From contig JACBXO010000002.1 in NCBI GenBank assembly GCA_015863195.1, forward strand, positions 124,001 to 188,000: a DNA stretch of 64,000 bases, given 5' to 3'. Within the stretch, counting starts at the first letter, position 1; every line of letters starts with the position of its first letter. Position numbers and translations under genes: made by a program. Positions 11,591 to 20,860 of this stretch are shown piece after piece. This DNA comes from Aerococcaceae bacterium DSM 111022 (GTDB lineage: Bacteria > Bacillota > Bacilli > Lactobacillales > Aerococcaceae). A model generated the notes under the pieces. The model worked only from the letters and a program-made list of their open reading frames with translations. It did no database searches and was not told where the DNA came from.

Positions 11591-11866
11591 CTATTTAACT
11601 GCTTCTTTTAATTGTTTACCAGCTTTGAATCCTGGAACTTTTGTAGCAGCGATTTGGATTTCTTCACCAGTTTGTGGGTTACGTCCTTTACGCGCAGCAC
11701 GGTCACGTACTTCAAAAGTACCAAAACCAATTACTTGAACGCGTTCGCCTTCAGCAAGTGTTTCTTGAATAGTTTCGAATAATGCTTCAACTGTAGCTGT
11801 AACATCTTTCTTAGTTAAGTTTGTTTTTTCAGCTACTTTTTCTACTAAATCTGCTTTATTTGCCAT
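11591..11866 (-). CDS. hup: DNA-binding protein HU
   Basis: The protein has 91 residues, with the standard HU fold: a helical dimer base (1-45) and the DNA-wrapping beta arm containing [12 protein letters not shown] (about 60-71). HU is an abundant nucleoid protein that bends DNA. It is monocistronic: it has its own promoter at 11938-11966 and its own terminator. Its place next to der matches other Lactobacillales. Confidence 0.97.
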   Translation of the reverse strand: MANKADLVEKVAEKTNLTKKDVTATVEALFETIQETLAEGERVQVIGFGTFEVRDRAARKGRNPQTGEEIQIAATKVPGFKAGKQLKEAVK

Positions 11867-11937
11867 TAGTAAATTCCTCCTTGTGAACTTCTAAAAATTT
11901 TGAATATACTTTCTCAATACCAAGTAATTCACTTATA

Positions 11938-11966
11938 AGAATAGCATAAGAAAGTTATTAAAACAA
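11938..11966 (-). promoter_or_regulatory. Promoter of hup
   Basis: On the minus strand TTGTTT, a 17-bp spacer and TATTCT, with TGC in front of the -10 (extended -10). It leaves an untranslated leader of about 65 nt. Confidence 0.65.
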
Positions 11967-11992
11967 CGTTTATCCCTTATTTAGACGATTTT

Positions 11993-13312
11993 TTAACTTC
12001 TTTCTCGGATTATTAAATGAATTGGCGTTCCGTCAAAATAAAATGATTCTCTGAGTTGGTTCTCAATAAAACGTTCATAACTAAAATGCATTAGTTCAGT
12101 ATCATTAACAAACACAACAAAAGTTGGTGGTCCTACTGCAACCTGTGTCATATAATAAATTTTTAGACGACGTCCCTTATCAGATGGCGTAGGATTCATT
12201 GCAATTGCATCCATTAATACATCATTCAGTACTGATGATTGAATACGACGGTGGCGATTATCATAAATTTCTTCAATGAGTGCAGGCAACTTTTCTAGAC
12301 GTTGACCAGTTTTAGCACTTACGGCTATGATAGGCGCATATGCTAAATATTTAAATTCAGTACGAACATCTTCGATAAATTTATCATATGTATGATTGTC
12401 TTTTTCAATTGCATCCCATTTATTAATTAAAATGATAATTCCTTTACCTGCTTCATGAGCATAACCAGCAACGTGTTTATCTTGTTCTCTAATACCTGTT
12501 TCGGCATCCAACACCACACAAACTACATCACTACGATCTATTGCAGATAATGATCTTAGTACACTATATTTTTCTGTATTTTCGTAGATTTTCCCACGTT
12601 TACGAATCCCAGCGGTATCAATCATCGTGAACTCACGGCCTGCTTCATTAACAAATAAAGTATCGACTGCTTCTCGAGTAGTTCCTTCCACATTAGATAC
12701 AATAACTCGTTTTTCATCTAATAGCGCATTCACTAAACTTGATTTCCCAACATTTGGTCTACCTATAAAACTAAAGTTAATCATATCATCGTCTTCATTT
12801 TCTTCCATATCACTTGGAAAATGAGAAATAATTTCGTCTAGTAAATCACCAATTCCTGTTCCATGGGAACCACTAATACCAATTGGTTCTCCAATTCCCA
12901 ATGAATAAAAGTCATAAATTTGTTGTCGTTGTTCAGGATTATCTGTTTTGTTTACTCCTAATATAACTGGTTTGTTGGAACGGTGAAGCATTTGTGCAAT
13001 TGCCTCATCTTCATTTGTTAACCCTTCTCTTACATTTACAATCATAACGATAATATCTGCTTCATCTATTGCAATTTCTGCCTGATAACGAATTTGTTTC
13101 ATCATTGGCTCATTAGTCATTTCGATACCACCAGTATCAATTAAACGGTAATCTTTTCCAAGCCATTTACCTTTAGCATATATACGATCTCTCGTGACAC
13201 CAGGAAAATCTTCAACAATAGAAATTCTCTCTCCAACTAATCGGTTAAAGATTGTAGATTTACCAACATTCGGTCTTCCTACTAAAGCTACAACGGGTAT
13301 ATTTTTACTCAT
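11993..13312 (-). CDS. der: Ribosome-assembly GTPase Der (EngA)
   Basis: The protein has 439 residues with start ATG 13312, 6 nt after GGAGGG. Der is the only GTPase family with two tandem G domains, and both are visible: GRPNVGKS at residues 12-19 and again near 183, each with its DxxG and NKxD motifs (GVNKTD, INKWD). A KH-like C-terminal domain follows. It helps mature the 50S subunit. The gene lies 48 bp beyond a hairpin terminator after rpsA and is probably transcribed in part by read-through. Confidence 0.97.
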   Translation of the reverse strand: MSKNIPVVALVGRPNVGKSTIFNRLVGERISIVEDFPGVTRDRIYAKGKWLGKDYRLIDTGGIEMTNEPMMKQIRYQAEIAIDEADIIVMIVNVREGLTNEDEAIAQMLHRSNKPVILGVNKTDNPEQRQQIYDFYSLGIGEPIGISGSHGTGIGDLLDEIISHFPSDMEENEDDDMINFSFIGRPNVGKSSLVNALLDEKRVIVSNVEGTTREAVDTLFVNEAGREFTMIDTAGIRKRGKIYENTEKYSVLRSLSAIDRSDVVCVVLDAETGIREQDKHVAGYAHEAGKGIIILINKWDAIEKDNHTYDKFIEDVRTEFKYLAYAPIIAVSAKTGQRLEKLPALIEEIYDNRHRRIQSSVLNDVLMDAIAMNPTPSDKGRRLKIYYMTQVAVGPPTFVVFVNDTELMHFSYERFIENQLRESFYFDGTPIHLIIRERS

Positions 13313-13360
13313 AATATCCCTCCTCTTATATCTTAAATTGTCATTCTTAAATAAAAATAG

Positions 13361-13380
13361 AGACTGACCAAAGTCAGCCT
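13361..13380 (-). terminator. Terminator between rpsA and der
   Basis: AGGCUGAC pairs with GUCAGUCU (one G-U) around a 4-nt loop, followed by CUAUUUUUAUUU. It is 20 bp after the rpsA stop. Confidence 0.75.
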
Positions 13381-13399
13381 CCAAGAAAAATCAAAATGA

Positions 13400-14707
13400 T
13401 TAGTTATCTTCAGGTAAGTCTAAGTCAGCTAATTGACTTCCTAACATATCAGCAAATGTGAATGAAGTATCTACATCATCATCATTTGAACGCGCTTTGT
13501 TATTATTTCTTGGCGCATTGTTATTATCACGGCGGTTAGAACGTTGACGACGAGGACGATTGTTTGAACGCTCGTTATTGTCACCTTCTTGAGACTCAGC
13601 GCGAGCTGGTGCTTCTTCTAAAGCCTTAATAGATAATGATAAACGGTTTTCATCTGAATCTACACTTAAAACTTTAACTTGAATTTCTTGTCCTTCTTCA
13701 AGTTTGTCTTGTGGTGTAGCAATATGCTCGTGAGCAATTTGTGAAATGTGTACTAAACCTTCAACGCCTGGGAACACTTCAACGAATGCACCAAAGTTTA
13801 CTAAACGTTTAACAGTACCTGTTAAAACAGCTCCTTGAGGGGCTTTTTCTTCAATATTTTCCCATGGTCCTTCTAATGTGTCTTTAATAGATAATGATAC
13901 ACGTCCAGCTTCTGGGTCAACTGATAATACTCTAACTTTAACAGTTTCACCTGGTGTTAAGAAATCACTTGGTTTCTCAACATGTTCGTGAGCGATACGG
14001 CTAATATGAACTAACCCATCAACTCCACCTAAATCAATAAATGCACCAAAGTTAACTAGGCGAGCTACAGTACCTTCAACAATTGCACCTTCTTCAAGGT
14101 TTTCCATTGCTTCAGCACGTTTAGCTTCACGTTCTTCACGTGCAATCTCTTTATGAGATAAGATTAAACGGTTTTCATTTGGATCAATTTCAATAATTTT
14201 GAATTCTAATGTTTCACCAACATATGGTGTGAAGTCTTCAACGAAGAAGTCTTCGATCATTGATGCAGGTACGAAACCACGTACACCAGCGTCAACAACT
14301 AAACCACCTTTAACTTTGTTTTTAACAGGTGCTTCAATAGTTTCATTGTTATCGAATTTTTCTTGTAATTCTACCCATACTTTTTTCGCGTCTACGCGTT
14401 TTTTAGATAATAAGTAGTTACCATTTTCTTTGTCTTTAATTGGTTTTACAACCACTAATTCAACCTCGTCACCGATATTAACGATTTCTGTCATATCTTC
14501 AACAGGTGTTGCTGATAATTCGTTACGTGGAACAACTCCTTCTAAGCCGCCACTTTCTTGAATAGAAACACGAACTTGATTATCATCAAATGCTAATACG
14601 TCACCAATGACTGTATCACCAATTTTGATTTCTTTGACGCTATCTAAAGCATCCTCCATTGTTTCCATTGTTACTTCATTTTGATTTTCTTCTACAAACT
14701 CTGACAT
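13400..14707 (-). CDS. rpsA: 30S ribosomal protein S1 homologue
   Basis: The protein has 435 residues. It has four S1 RNA-binding domains (about 30-105, 115-190, 205-280 and 290-365), the third and fourth being near-duplicates with LVNFGAF and GLVHISQIAHEH motifs. This four-domain form is the Gram-positive S1, shorter than the six-domain E. coli protein. The C-terminal 70 residues are rich in Arg and Asn, then acidic. The ATG at 14707 lies 8 nt after AGGAGG; the frame upstream of it is not coding. It has its own promoter and a leader hairpin. Confidence 0.95.
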   Translation of the reverse strand: MSEFVEENQNEVTMETMEDALDSVKEIKIGDTVIGDVLAFDDNQVRVSIQESGGLEGVVPRNELSATPVEDMTEIVNIGDEVELVVVKPIKDKENGNYLLSKKRVDAKKVWVELQEKFDNNETIEAPVKNKVKGGLVVDAGVRGFVPASMIEDFFVEDFTPYVGETLEFKIIEIDPNENRLILSHKEIAREEREAKRAEAMENLEEGAIVEGTVARLVNFGAFIDLGGVDGLVHISRIAHEHVEKPSDFLTPGETVKVRVLSVDPEAGRVSLSIKDTLEGPWENIEEKAPQGAVLTGTVKRLVNFGAFVEVFPGVEGLVHISQIAHEHIATPQDKLEEGQEIQVKVLSVDSDENRLSLSIKALEEAPARAESQEGDNNERSNNRPRRQRSNRRDNNNAPRNNNKARSNDDDVDTSFTFADMLGSQLADLDLPEDN

Positions 14708-14745
14708 GTACCAGTTCCTCCTAAGCGTTACCTCTATATATATCA

Positions 14746-14769
14746 TTTACCACGATTTTGTGTGGTAAA
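14746..14769 (-). promoter_or_regulatory. Hairpin in the rpsA leader
   Basis: TTTACCAC and GTGGTAAA form a perfect 8-bp stem with an 8-nt loop, between the promoter and the RBS. No U-run follows, so it is not a terminator. It could be a regulatory or stabilising element. Confidence 0.5.
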
Positions 14770-14782
14770 CTTCATATATCTC

Positions 14783-14811
14783 ATTGTAACAAAGTTTTAA
14801 ACGCAAGTCTA
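14783..14811 (-). promoter_or_regulatory. Promoter of rpsA
   Basis: On the minus strand TAGACT, a 17-bp spacer and TACAAT with TGT before the -10 (extended -10). Confidence 0.55.
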
Positions 14812-14828
14812 GCGTTATTCTTCTATTT

Positions 14829-15491
14829 CTAATGCTTTATATAGCCTAAAACATTTTCGACCATTTCATCAACTGTCATATTCGTACTATCTATAACAAT
14901 TGCATCTTCGGCTTGTTTCAAAGGACTTATTTCACGATTTGAATCATATTTATCACGTTTGATTATTAATTCTGTTAACTCTTCTAATGTTTGATCCAGG
15001 CGACCTGCCGCTTTATTTTCTTCAAAGCGTCTTTTGGCACGAACTCTAGCATCCGCAGTAAAGAAAAATTTATATTCTGCATTTGGTAATACAACAGTAC
15101 CAATATCACGGCCATCCATTGCTACAGAATTTGTTGACGCGATTTCACGCTGTAGTTCAACTAATAATTCACGCACTGCTTTAAGTGCAGATACGGCAGA
15201 TACATTACTTGTTACCTTGGTTGAACGAATTTTTTCAGACACATCTTTATCATTTAGATAAATATGTTGTTTATTTTCTACCCATTTAAATTGAATTTTA
15301 ATATTACTCAGTATTTTTTCAATTTCTTCATTATTTTCGATGTTCACATTCTCTTCTAAAACAGCAACCGTCACAGCGCGATACATCGCACCAGTATCGA
15401 TATATGTAATACCCAAGCGTTTAGCGATAATTTGAGCTACTGTACTCTTTCCAGACGATGAAGGTCCATCAATAGCAATTTGATAAGTCAT
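14829..15491 (-). CDS. cmk: Cytidylate kinase
   Basis: The protein has 220 residues with start ATG 15491 behind GAGAGGG; the longer frame upstream overlaps a terminator. It phosphorylates CMP and dCMP using ATP. The P-loop GPSSSGKST is at residues 9-17, the CMP-binding IDTGAMYRAV near 34-43, the DGRDIGTVV motif near 127 and the lid RAKRRFEE near 155. The order cmk-rpsA-der is standard in Firmicutes. Confidence 0.97.
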   Translation of the reverse strand: MTYQIAIDGPSSSGKSTVAQIIAKRLGITYIDTGAMYRAVTVAVLEENVNIENNEEIEKILSNIKIQFKWVENKQHIYLNDKDVSEKIRSTKVTSNVSAVSALKAVRELLVELQREIASTNSVAMDGRDIGTVVLPNAEYKFFFTADARVRAKRRFEENKAAGRLDQTLEELTELIIKRDKYDSNREISPLKQAEDAIVIDSTNMTVDEMVENVLGYIKH

Positions 15492-15516
15492 TTTATTCCC
15501 TCTCTTAACATAATAA

Positions 15517-15544
15517 AACGTCTTATACCTAAGCATAAGACGTT
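15517..15544 (-). terminator. Terminator of the LysM protein gene
   Basis: A perfect 10-bp stem (AACGTCTTAT / ATAAGACGTT) with an 8-nt loop, followed on the minus strand by UUUUAUUA. Confidence 0.8.
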
Positions 15545-15556
15545 AATTAAAATATT

Positions 15557-16285
15557 TTATGGTACAACTACTACGTCACCAGGATGAATAGGTGTCCCTT
15601 CACTAGCTCCATTAGCAGCTAATAAATCATATACATTAATACCATGAATTCTAGCAATTCCATACCAAGTTTCTCCTGCACTTACAGTATGCGTCGTGCT
15701 AGTTGAAGGTGCTGGCTCAGGTTCTGGTGTTGGTGTCGGCTCTACTACGGGTTCTGAAACCGGTGTAGTTTCTTGAACAACTGAGGATGTTTCAATCTCT
15801 TGCGATCCAATAGATTCATCTCCACTTGCTACATTAATATTACCTTGTGATTGAGAAGCAGATGAAGCTTCTGAAGACGCTGAACTTTCTGATGAGCTCT
15901 CGCTTTCAGAGCTAATTGAACTTCTTGAAATCATCACTTGTTCTTTTGTTCGAGCTGGTATTTCTTCGTTATTGCGTTGTGATTCGACAATCAACAATAC
16001 AACAAATGGAATAATTAACAACACTACAAATGCTCCTAATAAAACCTTTGAGAGAGTACTCGCCTCTTGTTTAGGTTGATTTCTAGAAGTTCTTGAGTAT
16101 TGACGATTTCTTAAGTTCTCATCAGATCCAAAGCGCTTGTGCCAAGGCTTTTTATCTGTATTATCTTCTGAAGTAATTTCCTCATCAACATTTTTCTCTT
16201 CATTTATTTCATCAATTGGTTTATTGTCATTATTTAGATCTTCAAATTCGTCTGTTTGAAAATCATCTTCACGTTCTTTTGGCAT
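15557..16285 (-). CDS. Membrane-anchored LysM protein (SAG1386/EF1546-like)
   Basis: The protein has 242 residues. A charged cytoplasmic part (1-80) rich in Glu, Asp and Asn is followed by one membrane span (about 81-104), then an extracellular Ser-rich stretch (about 118-145), a Pro/Glu linker (about 170-190) and a single C-terminal LysM domain (about 197-242, TVSAGETWYGIARIHG). This matches the family often found beside cmk in Lactobacillales. LysM binds N-acetylglucosamine in peptidoglycan, so it probably links membrane and wall. No enzymatic domain is present. Confidence 0.85.
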   Translation of the reverse strand: MPKEREDDFQTDEFEDLNNDNKPIDEINEEKNVDEEITSEDNTDKKPWHKRFGSDENLRNRQYSRTSRNQPKQEASTLSKVLLGAFVVLLIIPFVVLLIVESQRNNEEIPARTKEQVMISRSSISSESESSSESSASSEASSASQSQGNINVASGDESIGSQEIETSSVVQETTPVSEPVVEPTPTPEPEPAPSTSTTHTVSAGETWYGIARIHGINVYDLLAANGASEGTPIHPGDVVVVP

Positions 16286-16348
16286 ATTATACCCTCCTAC
16301 GTTAGTCAGTCCTTATACTGAGTAATAAGGCTTATATATATTAACTAT

Positions 16349-16377
16349 ACTCTATTCTTGGTGATTTATAAAGTCAA
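16349..16377 (-). promoter_or_regulatory. Possible promoter of the LysM protein gene
   Basis: On the minus strand TTGACT, a 17-bp spacer and TAGAGT, giving a leader of about 60 nt. The -10 box is weak. Confidence 0.4.
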
Positions 16378-16501
16378 ATCAATCAAAAACATCATATTGA
16401 TAATAATTTGTAATACTCGATAGATATTTTAACATATTTTTTTAGCTTATTCGAGTAATATTTGCATATAAGTGGATAATTTTACCGTTTTTATGATACT
16501 T

Positions 16502-17110
16502 TTAGCGCGTTTGACGTCTTAAAGGACGATATGATTCAAATAATGTACTACGTTTAGCCATTAGAGGCGCAACATATTCTAATACTACAAATTGACCAAT
16601 TGAAACAATGATTCCTTTAATAATATTAAAAGGTACTACAATACTTAACACATAGGCTAAATAATTATCAATCGGGAAATTCATAACATTAACGTAAATT
16701 GGTAATGCGATATAATAATTAATGAACGATAATACGATCGTTAATGATAACGTAGATGCAATTCCCATTAATACATAGCGAACCCATTTATTCATTGAAG
16801 GTAATTTCTTTAAAATAAAGTGTGTTGGCAAGAATAAGGCTAATGTTCCAAAGAAACTCATTATTGGTCCTATAGGTATTCCACCTTGTCCTCCGCTTAA
16901 AATGTAATTTAATATATCACGGATCAATGAAACTAACATTAAACCAAGGGGCCCACTAGATAATAGTCCAATCAAACCTGTTAAATCACTCAAATCAACT
17001 TTCAAGAATGGTGCAGCTGGTAATATCGGAAAATCAAACATTCGCAATATAATACCAAAAGCCGCCAAAATACCTAAGAATACAATCTCTCTCGTCTCTA
17101 ATTTTCTCAT
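16502..17110 (-). CDS. ribU: Riboflavin ECF transporter S component RibU
   Basis: The protein has 202 residues with about six hydrophobic helices. The first carries the Ala-rich helix (GILAAFGIILR) that docks to the ECF T component, and the family segment FLKVDLSDLTGLIG is at about 36-49. RibU captures riboflavin outside the cell and works with the shared EcfA-EcfA'-EcfT module, which is not in this window. Control is direct: an FMN riboswitch and terminator lie immediately upstream. The start is ATG 17110 behind GGAGAGAG. Confidence 0.95.
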   Translation of the reverse strand: MRKLETREIVFLGILAAFGIILRMFDFPILPAAPFLKVDLSDLTGLIGLLSSGPLGLMLVSLIRDILNYILSGGQGGIPIGPIMSFFGTLALFLPTHFILKKLPSMNKWVRYVLMGIASTLSLTIVLSFINYYIALPIYVNVMNFPIDNYLAYVLSIVVPFNIIKGIIVSIGQFVVLEYVAPLMAKRSTLFESYRPLRRQTR

Positions 17111-17151
17111 CTTTCTCTCTCCTTCAACGTCAAAGGATGAAAAGTAAAAAA

Positions 17152-17183
17152 AGCTACCCCTAAAATGAATTCAGGGATAGCTA
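17152..17183 (-). terminator. Riboswitch-controlled terminator upstream of ribU
   Basis: AGCUAUCCC pairs with GGGGUAGCU (one G-U), followed by a U6 run. It lies between the FMN aptamer and ribU, so FMN binding is expected to favour termination. Confidence 0.9.
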
Positions 17184-17208
17184 AACGGTACACAAAAATA
17201 CCATACTC

Positions 17209-17318
17209 TTCTTTATACCAGACTTTACTGTCGGTACTGGAATTACACCAGTTCAACCTAACAAAAGTTAGGGTCGTGGACTTTACCACCGGTCGGGAAT
17301 TACACCCTGCCCTGAAGA
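17209..17318 (-). ncRNA. FMN riboswitch (RFN element)
   Basis: The minus strand contains the conserved RFN segments in order: CUUCAGGGCAGGGUGUAAUU, CCCGACCGGUGGUAAAGUC, GAACUGGUGUAAUUCCAGUA, CCGACAGUAAAGUCUGG and a closing AAGAAG that pairs with the 5' CUUC. This is the FMN aptamer. With the downstream terminator it forms a transcription-off switch for ribU. Confidence 0.97.
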
Positions 17319-17341
17319 CGTTATATATTTTATTTGACTTT

Positions 17342-17369
17342 AGTATATCAAGTTATAAAAATAATGCAA
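17342..17369 (-). promoter_or_regulatory. Promoter of the FMN riboswitch-ribU transcript
   Basis: On the minus strand TTGCAT, a 16-bp spacer and TATACT, about 20 bp before the aptamer begins. Confidence 0.75.
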
Positions 17370-17462
17370 GAGTTTCATTCATAAAGTTATTTAATGCTTA
17401 TCATAACTTTTGCTTATTTAAGATGAAATAAGTGTTTTCACAGGCGGTATCTTTGCAGTTTT

Positions 17463-18185
17463 TTATTTGTTAGTTGCGAATTTTTTTAATTTGTCCACTT
17501 CGAAAGCTGTTAGCTCACGATATTCACCAGGTTGTAGTTTACCTAAGTCTAAAAACCCAAAGCGTTCTCGTTTTAATTTTGAAACGGGACAATTAATTGC
17601 TTCAAACATCTTTTTAACTTGATGGTTCCAACCTTCACGGATAGTTAATTCAACAATCGAAGTACGATTTTCCTTGTTAACAGATTTTACGTTAACTTGA
17701 GCAGGGGCTGTCTTTTTCCCATCAATTACAATACCACGCCTTAATAAATTAATCCCTTTTTCTGTAGGAATATCAGATACTTTTGCAATATAAGTTTTAG
17801 GAACTTGATAAGACGGGTGCATAAGAATATTAGCAAAATCACCATCGTTTGTTAATAACAACAATCCAGTTGTGTCAAAATCCAAACGTCCAATTGGATA
17901 AATTCGTTCTTCAACTTCTTCAATTAAATCAACAACCACAGGTCGATCTTTATCATCTGAAACGGCACTAATCGTACTTTTTGGTTTATATAATAAGAAG
18001 TAGCGTGGTTCTTCACGGTAAATTGGTACATTATCAACTTCAATAAGATCATTGTTAGATACTTTTGTACCTAATTCGCGGATCGTTTCACCGTTAACTT
18101 TAACTCGACCAGCTTGAATAATTTCTTCACATTTGCGTCGGCTTGCAATTCCTGCATGAGCCATTACTTTTTGTAATCTTTCCAT
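17463..18185 (-). CDS. rluB: rRNA pseudouridine synthase, RluB type
   Basis: The protein has 240 residues. An S4 RNA-binding domain (1-60, ERLQKVMAHAGIASRRKCEE) precedes the catalytic domain with GRLDFDTTGLLLLTNDG near residue 98, whose first Asp is the catalytic residue. A KLKRERFGFLDLG motif follows near 205. Members modify 23S rRNA in helix 89 or a nearby 16S site; RluB is the usual Firmicutes assignment. It closes the ribT-scpA-scpB-rluB gene string. Confidence 0.92.
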   Translation of the reverse strand: MERLQKVMAHAGIASRRKCEEIIQAGRVKVNGETIRELGTKVSNNDLIEVDNVPIYREEPRYFLLYKPKSTISAVSDDKDRPVVVDLIEEVEERIYPIGRLDFDTTGLLLLTNDGDFANILMHPSYQVPKTYIAKVSDIPTEKGINLLRRGIVIDGKKTAPAQVNVKSVNKENRTSIVELTIREGWNHQVKKMFEAINCPVSKLKRERFGFLDLGKLQPGEYRELTAFEVDKLKKFATNK

Positions 18186-18210
18186 AATAATCTCCTTTCG
18201 TTATTAATTA

Positions 18211-18816
18211 TTAATCATAAATTTCTTCATTATTTTCTTCTTCCTCAACATTTATAATCCATTGTTTGTCTTTAAATGTTTTCTCTGAAGATAATTCAAC
18301 ATTCAAGGCAATCGATTCAATAGGAGGGAGTTCTTTTAAACTGTTTAATCCAAAATAATCTAAAAAATAATTCGTTACACCATATAAAAAAGGTCTACCT
18401 GGTGCTTCAACTCTTCCTAATTCGCGCACTAAATGACGACTAATTAGTCGTTGTATCATATTCGCTGAACTAACTCCTCGAATTTCATCAACACCAACTC
18501 GTGTGATAGGTTGACGGTAAGCGATAATTGCCAATGTTTCAATCGCAGCTCGTGATAAAGGTTGATGAACTGAATTTTGAGCAAAAGTTTCAACATCGTC
18601 ATGTATAGTTGGTTTGGTGACTAAACGATAACGATTATTTGTCATTATTAATTCAACTGGAGAGTCTGCATCATCACGTAATGATAAAGTTAAATCATTT
18701 AAAACTTCACGTATGTCTTTTTCAACTACAGATAAAGCTTCGGATAATTCTTTAATCGAAACGCCTTGGTCTCCTGATACAAATAGAATCCCCTGAATGC
18801 GTGTCATTAACTTCAT
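18211..18816 (-). CDS. scpB: Segregation and condensation protein ScpB
   Basis: The protein has 201 residues with two winged-helix domains (about 1-80 and 85-165). The second contains LSRAAIETLAIIAYRQPITR and GRPFLYGVT, both hallmarks of ScpB. It forms a dimer that holds ScpA and the SMC heads together for chromosome compaction. It starts 4 bp after the scpA stop, so the two are translationally coupled. Confidence 0.96.
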   Translation of the reverse strand: MKLMTRIQGILFVSGDQGVSIKELSEALSVVEKDIREVLNDLTLSLRDDADSPVELIMTNNRYRLVTKPTIHDDVETFAQNSVHQPLSRAAIETLAIIAYRQPITRVGVDEIRGVSSANMIQRLISRHLVRELGRVEAPGRPFLYGVTNYFLDYFGLNSLKELPPIESIALNVELSSEKTFKDKQWIINVEEEENNEEIYD

Positions 18817-18820
18817 ATCA

Positions 18821-19558
18821 CTATCTCCCCGTCTTTGTCATATAAATTTCACCCACACGGGCTTCTTGTTTAAAAACTATAATATCTTTTCGAACAAGTT
18901 CTAACATTGCTAAAAATGTTGAAATAATTTCTGGTCTACTTCCGGATACTAAAGTGTCGGAAAAAGTTACGTGTTCACTTTTAGATAAGCATTCCATCAA
19001 ATAATCAATTTGTTCACCAACAGTGACTGTGTCGGTGTGGATTTCTTGAGGTGCTGGATTTCTTTTTTGAAATTTTTCCAGCGCATCATTCATTGCATCC
19101 ACTAATTGATCCAATGTAATTTCTCCTTCATCAAGCGGAACAAATTGTGTTAAATGAGATAAATCTTCTGTAGGTCTTGTATAAACTTTTTGTCGTTTTT
19201 CTGATAATTCTTCCAATTCTGTTGAAACAGACTGAAACTGTTGATACAACAGTAATTGCTGAACTAGTTGCGCTCGTGGATCTTCATCATCATAATCATC
19301 ATCGAAATCTTCTAAAGGTTCAATAGGCAGTAATAGTTTTGATTTAATTTCAAGTAAACTCGCTGCCATAACTAAATAATCACCGATGACATCCAATTGG
19401 TAATGTTCCATCTGCTTAATATACTTTAAATATTGTTCAGTAATTTGAGTCATAGGAATATCATTTATATCTATATCTTGCTCTTTGATTAAGTGTAATA
19501 ACAAATCAAAAGGGCCTTGAAAGGCCTCTAAATCAAGTGTTAAAGTCGCTTCAGCCAT
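18821..19558 (-). CDS. scpA: Segregation and condensation protein ScpA (kleisin)
   Basis: The protein has 245 residues. The N-terminal kleisin domain is visible as LEAFQGPFDLLLHLIKEQDIDINDIP (positions about 10-35). An acidic linker follows (about 85-95) and a C-terminal winged helix with TFLAMLELVRKD near 217. ScpA bridges the SMC heads. It is followed directly by its partner scpB. Confidence 0.96.
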   Translation of the reverse strand: MAEATLTLDLEAFQGPFDLLLHLIKEQDIDINDIPMTQITEQYLKYIKQMEHYQLDVIGDYLVMAASLLEIKSKLLLPIEPLEDFDDDYDDEDPRAQLVQQLLLYQQFQSVSTELEELSEKRQKVYTRPTEDLSHLTQFVPLDEGEITLDQLVDAMNDALEKFQKRNPAPQEIHTDTVTVGEQIDYLMECLSKSEHVTFSDTLVSGSRPEIISTFLAMLELVRKDIIVFKQEARVGEIYMTKTGR

Positions 19559-19572
19559 TCAAGCCCTCCTAT

Positions 19573-19971
19573 TTAATTATTCTCTAAATATTTTGCTGAC
19601 CAATTAGCAATCAAATCCATCGTGGAAACTCCTGCGATAATGGTACTATTTGGGAACATTCCTTTTAATTCACAAAACATGTCATAGCCCCGTCCTTCTT
19701 CTCTAAAAGACGGCATGACTCCAACACGATGTATCATAATAGAGTCCGGAATTGATGATTCGTCAGTTTTGAATATTTTTTCAATCACTACGATTCCAAT
19801 ATTATTATTGTCAACTTCTTCTTTATAGAGTAAAATATCCATATTTTCATTGTCTCTAATGTTGTCTAAATAAGACTTTTGCTCTTCATTATTAGGACTG
19901 CTTTCTGTATAAGTATACGATAATAATCCTAAGACAACTTTTTCGTTCTTTGTTTTACTATGCGTTAACAT
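19573..19971 (-). CDS. RibT-like GNAT acetyltransferase
   Basis: The protein has 132 residues with the start taken at ATG 19971, 7 nt after GAGGAG; the longer frame has no such site. The second half has a GNAT core: the strand before IMIHRVGVMPSFREEGRGYDMF, where the acetyl-CoA loop RxxGxG appears as Arg-Glu-Glu-Gly-Arg-Gly. A LLSYT motif near residue 17 recalls MGLLSF in RibT of Bacillus. RibT genes often sit beside scpA in Lactobacillales. The substrate is unknown; the link to riboflavin comes from the name of the Bacillus operon. Confidence 0.75.
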   Translation of the reverse strand: MLTHSKTKNEKVVLGLLSYTYTESSPNNEEQKSYLDNIRDNENMDILLYKEEVDNNNIGIVVIEKIFKTDESSIPDSIMIHRVGVMPSFREEGRGYDMFCELKGMFPNSTIIAGVSTMDLIANWSAKYLENN

Positions 19972-20043
19972 CGGACGCTCCTCTCTGAAGTTAATCCTTT
20001 TAAATAATATCATGGAAACTAAAAAGTTACAATGTATCAAAAA

Positions 20044-20850
20044 TTATATATTAAATTCTTGAATAATTCCTCGTAATAGTTGTTTAAATCTTGGCTTAGC
20101 TTGAGCCGAGACTTCCACAACTTCTTCATGGTTGAGCTCAGCTTGCATTCCAGCAGCATAGTTTGTAATACATGAAATACCTGTAACATTCATTCCACCG
20201 TGATTAGCAACTAATACTTCAGGTACTGTAGACATACCTACTGCGTCTCCACCAATTAATCTAACCATACGAATCTCTGCTGGTGTCTCGTAAGATGGTC
20301 CTGTAAACCAAGTGTAAACACCTTCTTTTACAGGTATATCATTTTCTTTAGCTACTTTACGTACAATATCTTGGTTTTTCATTGTGTATAAATTAGAAGC
20401 ATCTGTAAAACGAGCCCCATGCTCTTCAATATTATGACCGATTAATGGATTATTACCTGCTAAGTTAATATGGTCTGTAATAATCATTAAATCACCCGGT
20501 GTAAATGTCTCATTAACACCACCAGCAGCATTAGTCACTATTAACTCTTTAATTCCTAATTCAATAAAGACACGAACAGGATAAGTGACTGTTGCCAAAT
20601 CATAACCTTCATAGTAATGGAAGCGCCCTTGTAACGCTAATACTTTTTTATTTTCAAGTGTACCATATACTAATTGTCCTGCATGACCTTTAACTGTTGA
20701 CTCAGGGAAATTAGGAATATCTTTATAAGGAATAATGATTTGATTAGCTAATTCATCCGCAAAATCTCCTAATCCAGATCCTAAAATAACAGCTACATCT
20801 ACTTGTTCAATACCATTATGTCTTAAGTAATCAATTGTTTCTTTATACAT
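20044..20850 (-). CDS. punA: Purine nucleoside phosphorylase (PNP-I type)
   Basis: The protein has 268 residues. ILGSGLGDFA near 22-31 is the phosphate-binding loop, GRFHYYEGY near 76 carries the second phosphate-site Arg, and NAAGG near 112 and GDAVGMSTVPE near 199 form the nucleoside site. It is the trimeric type acting on guanosine and inosine. It lies 10 bp after deoB, forming a nucleoside salvage pair that yields base and ribose-1-phosphate. Confidence 0.95.
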   Translation of the reverse strand: MYKETIDYLRHNGIEQVDVAVILGSGLGDFADELANQIIIPYKDIPNFPESTVKGHAGQLVYGTLENKKVLALQGRFHYYEGYDLATVTYPVRVFIELGIKELIVTNAAGGVNETFTPGDLMIITDHINLAGNNPLIGHNIEEHGARFTDASNLYTMKNQDIVRKVAKENDIPVKEGVYTWFTGPSYETPAEIRMVRLIGGDAVGMSTVPEVLVANHGGMNVTGISCITNYAAGMQAELNHEEVVEVSAQAKPRFKQLLRGIIQEFNI

Positions 20851-20860
20851 GAAGTCACCT

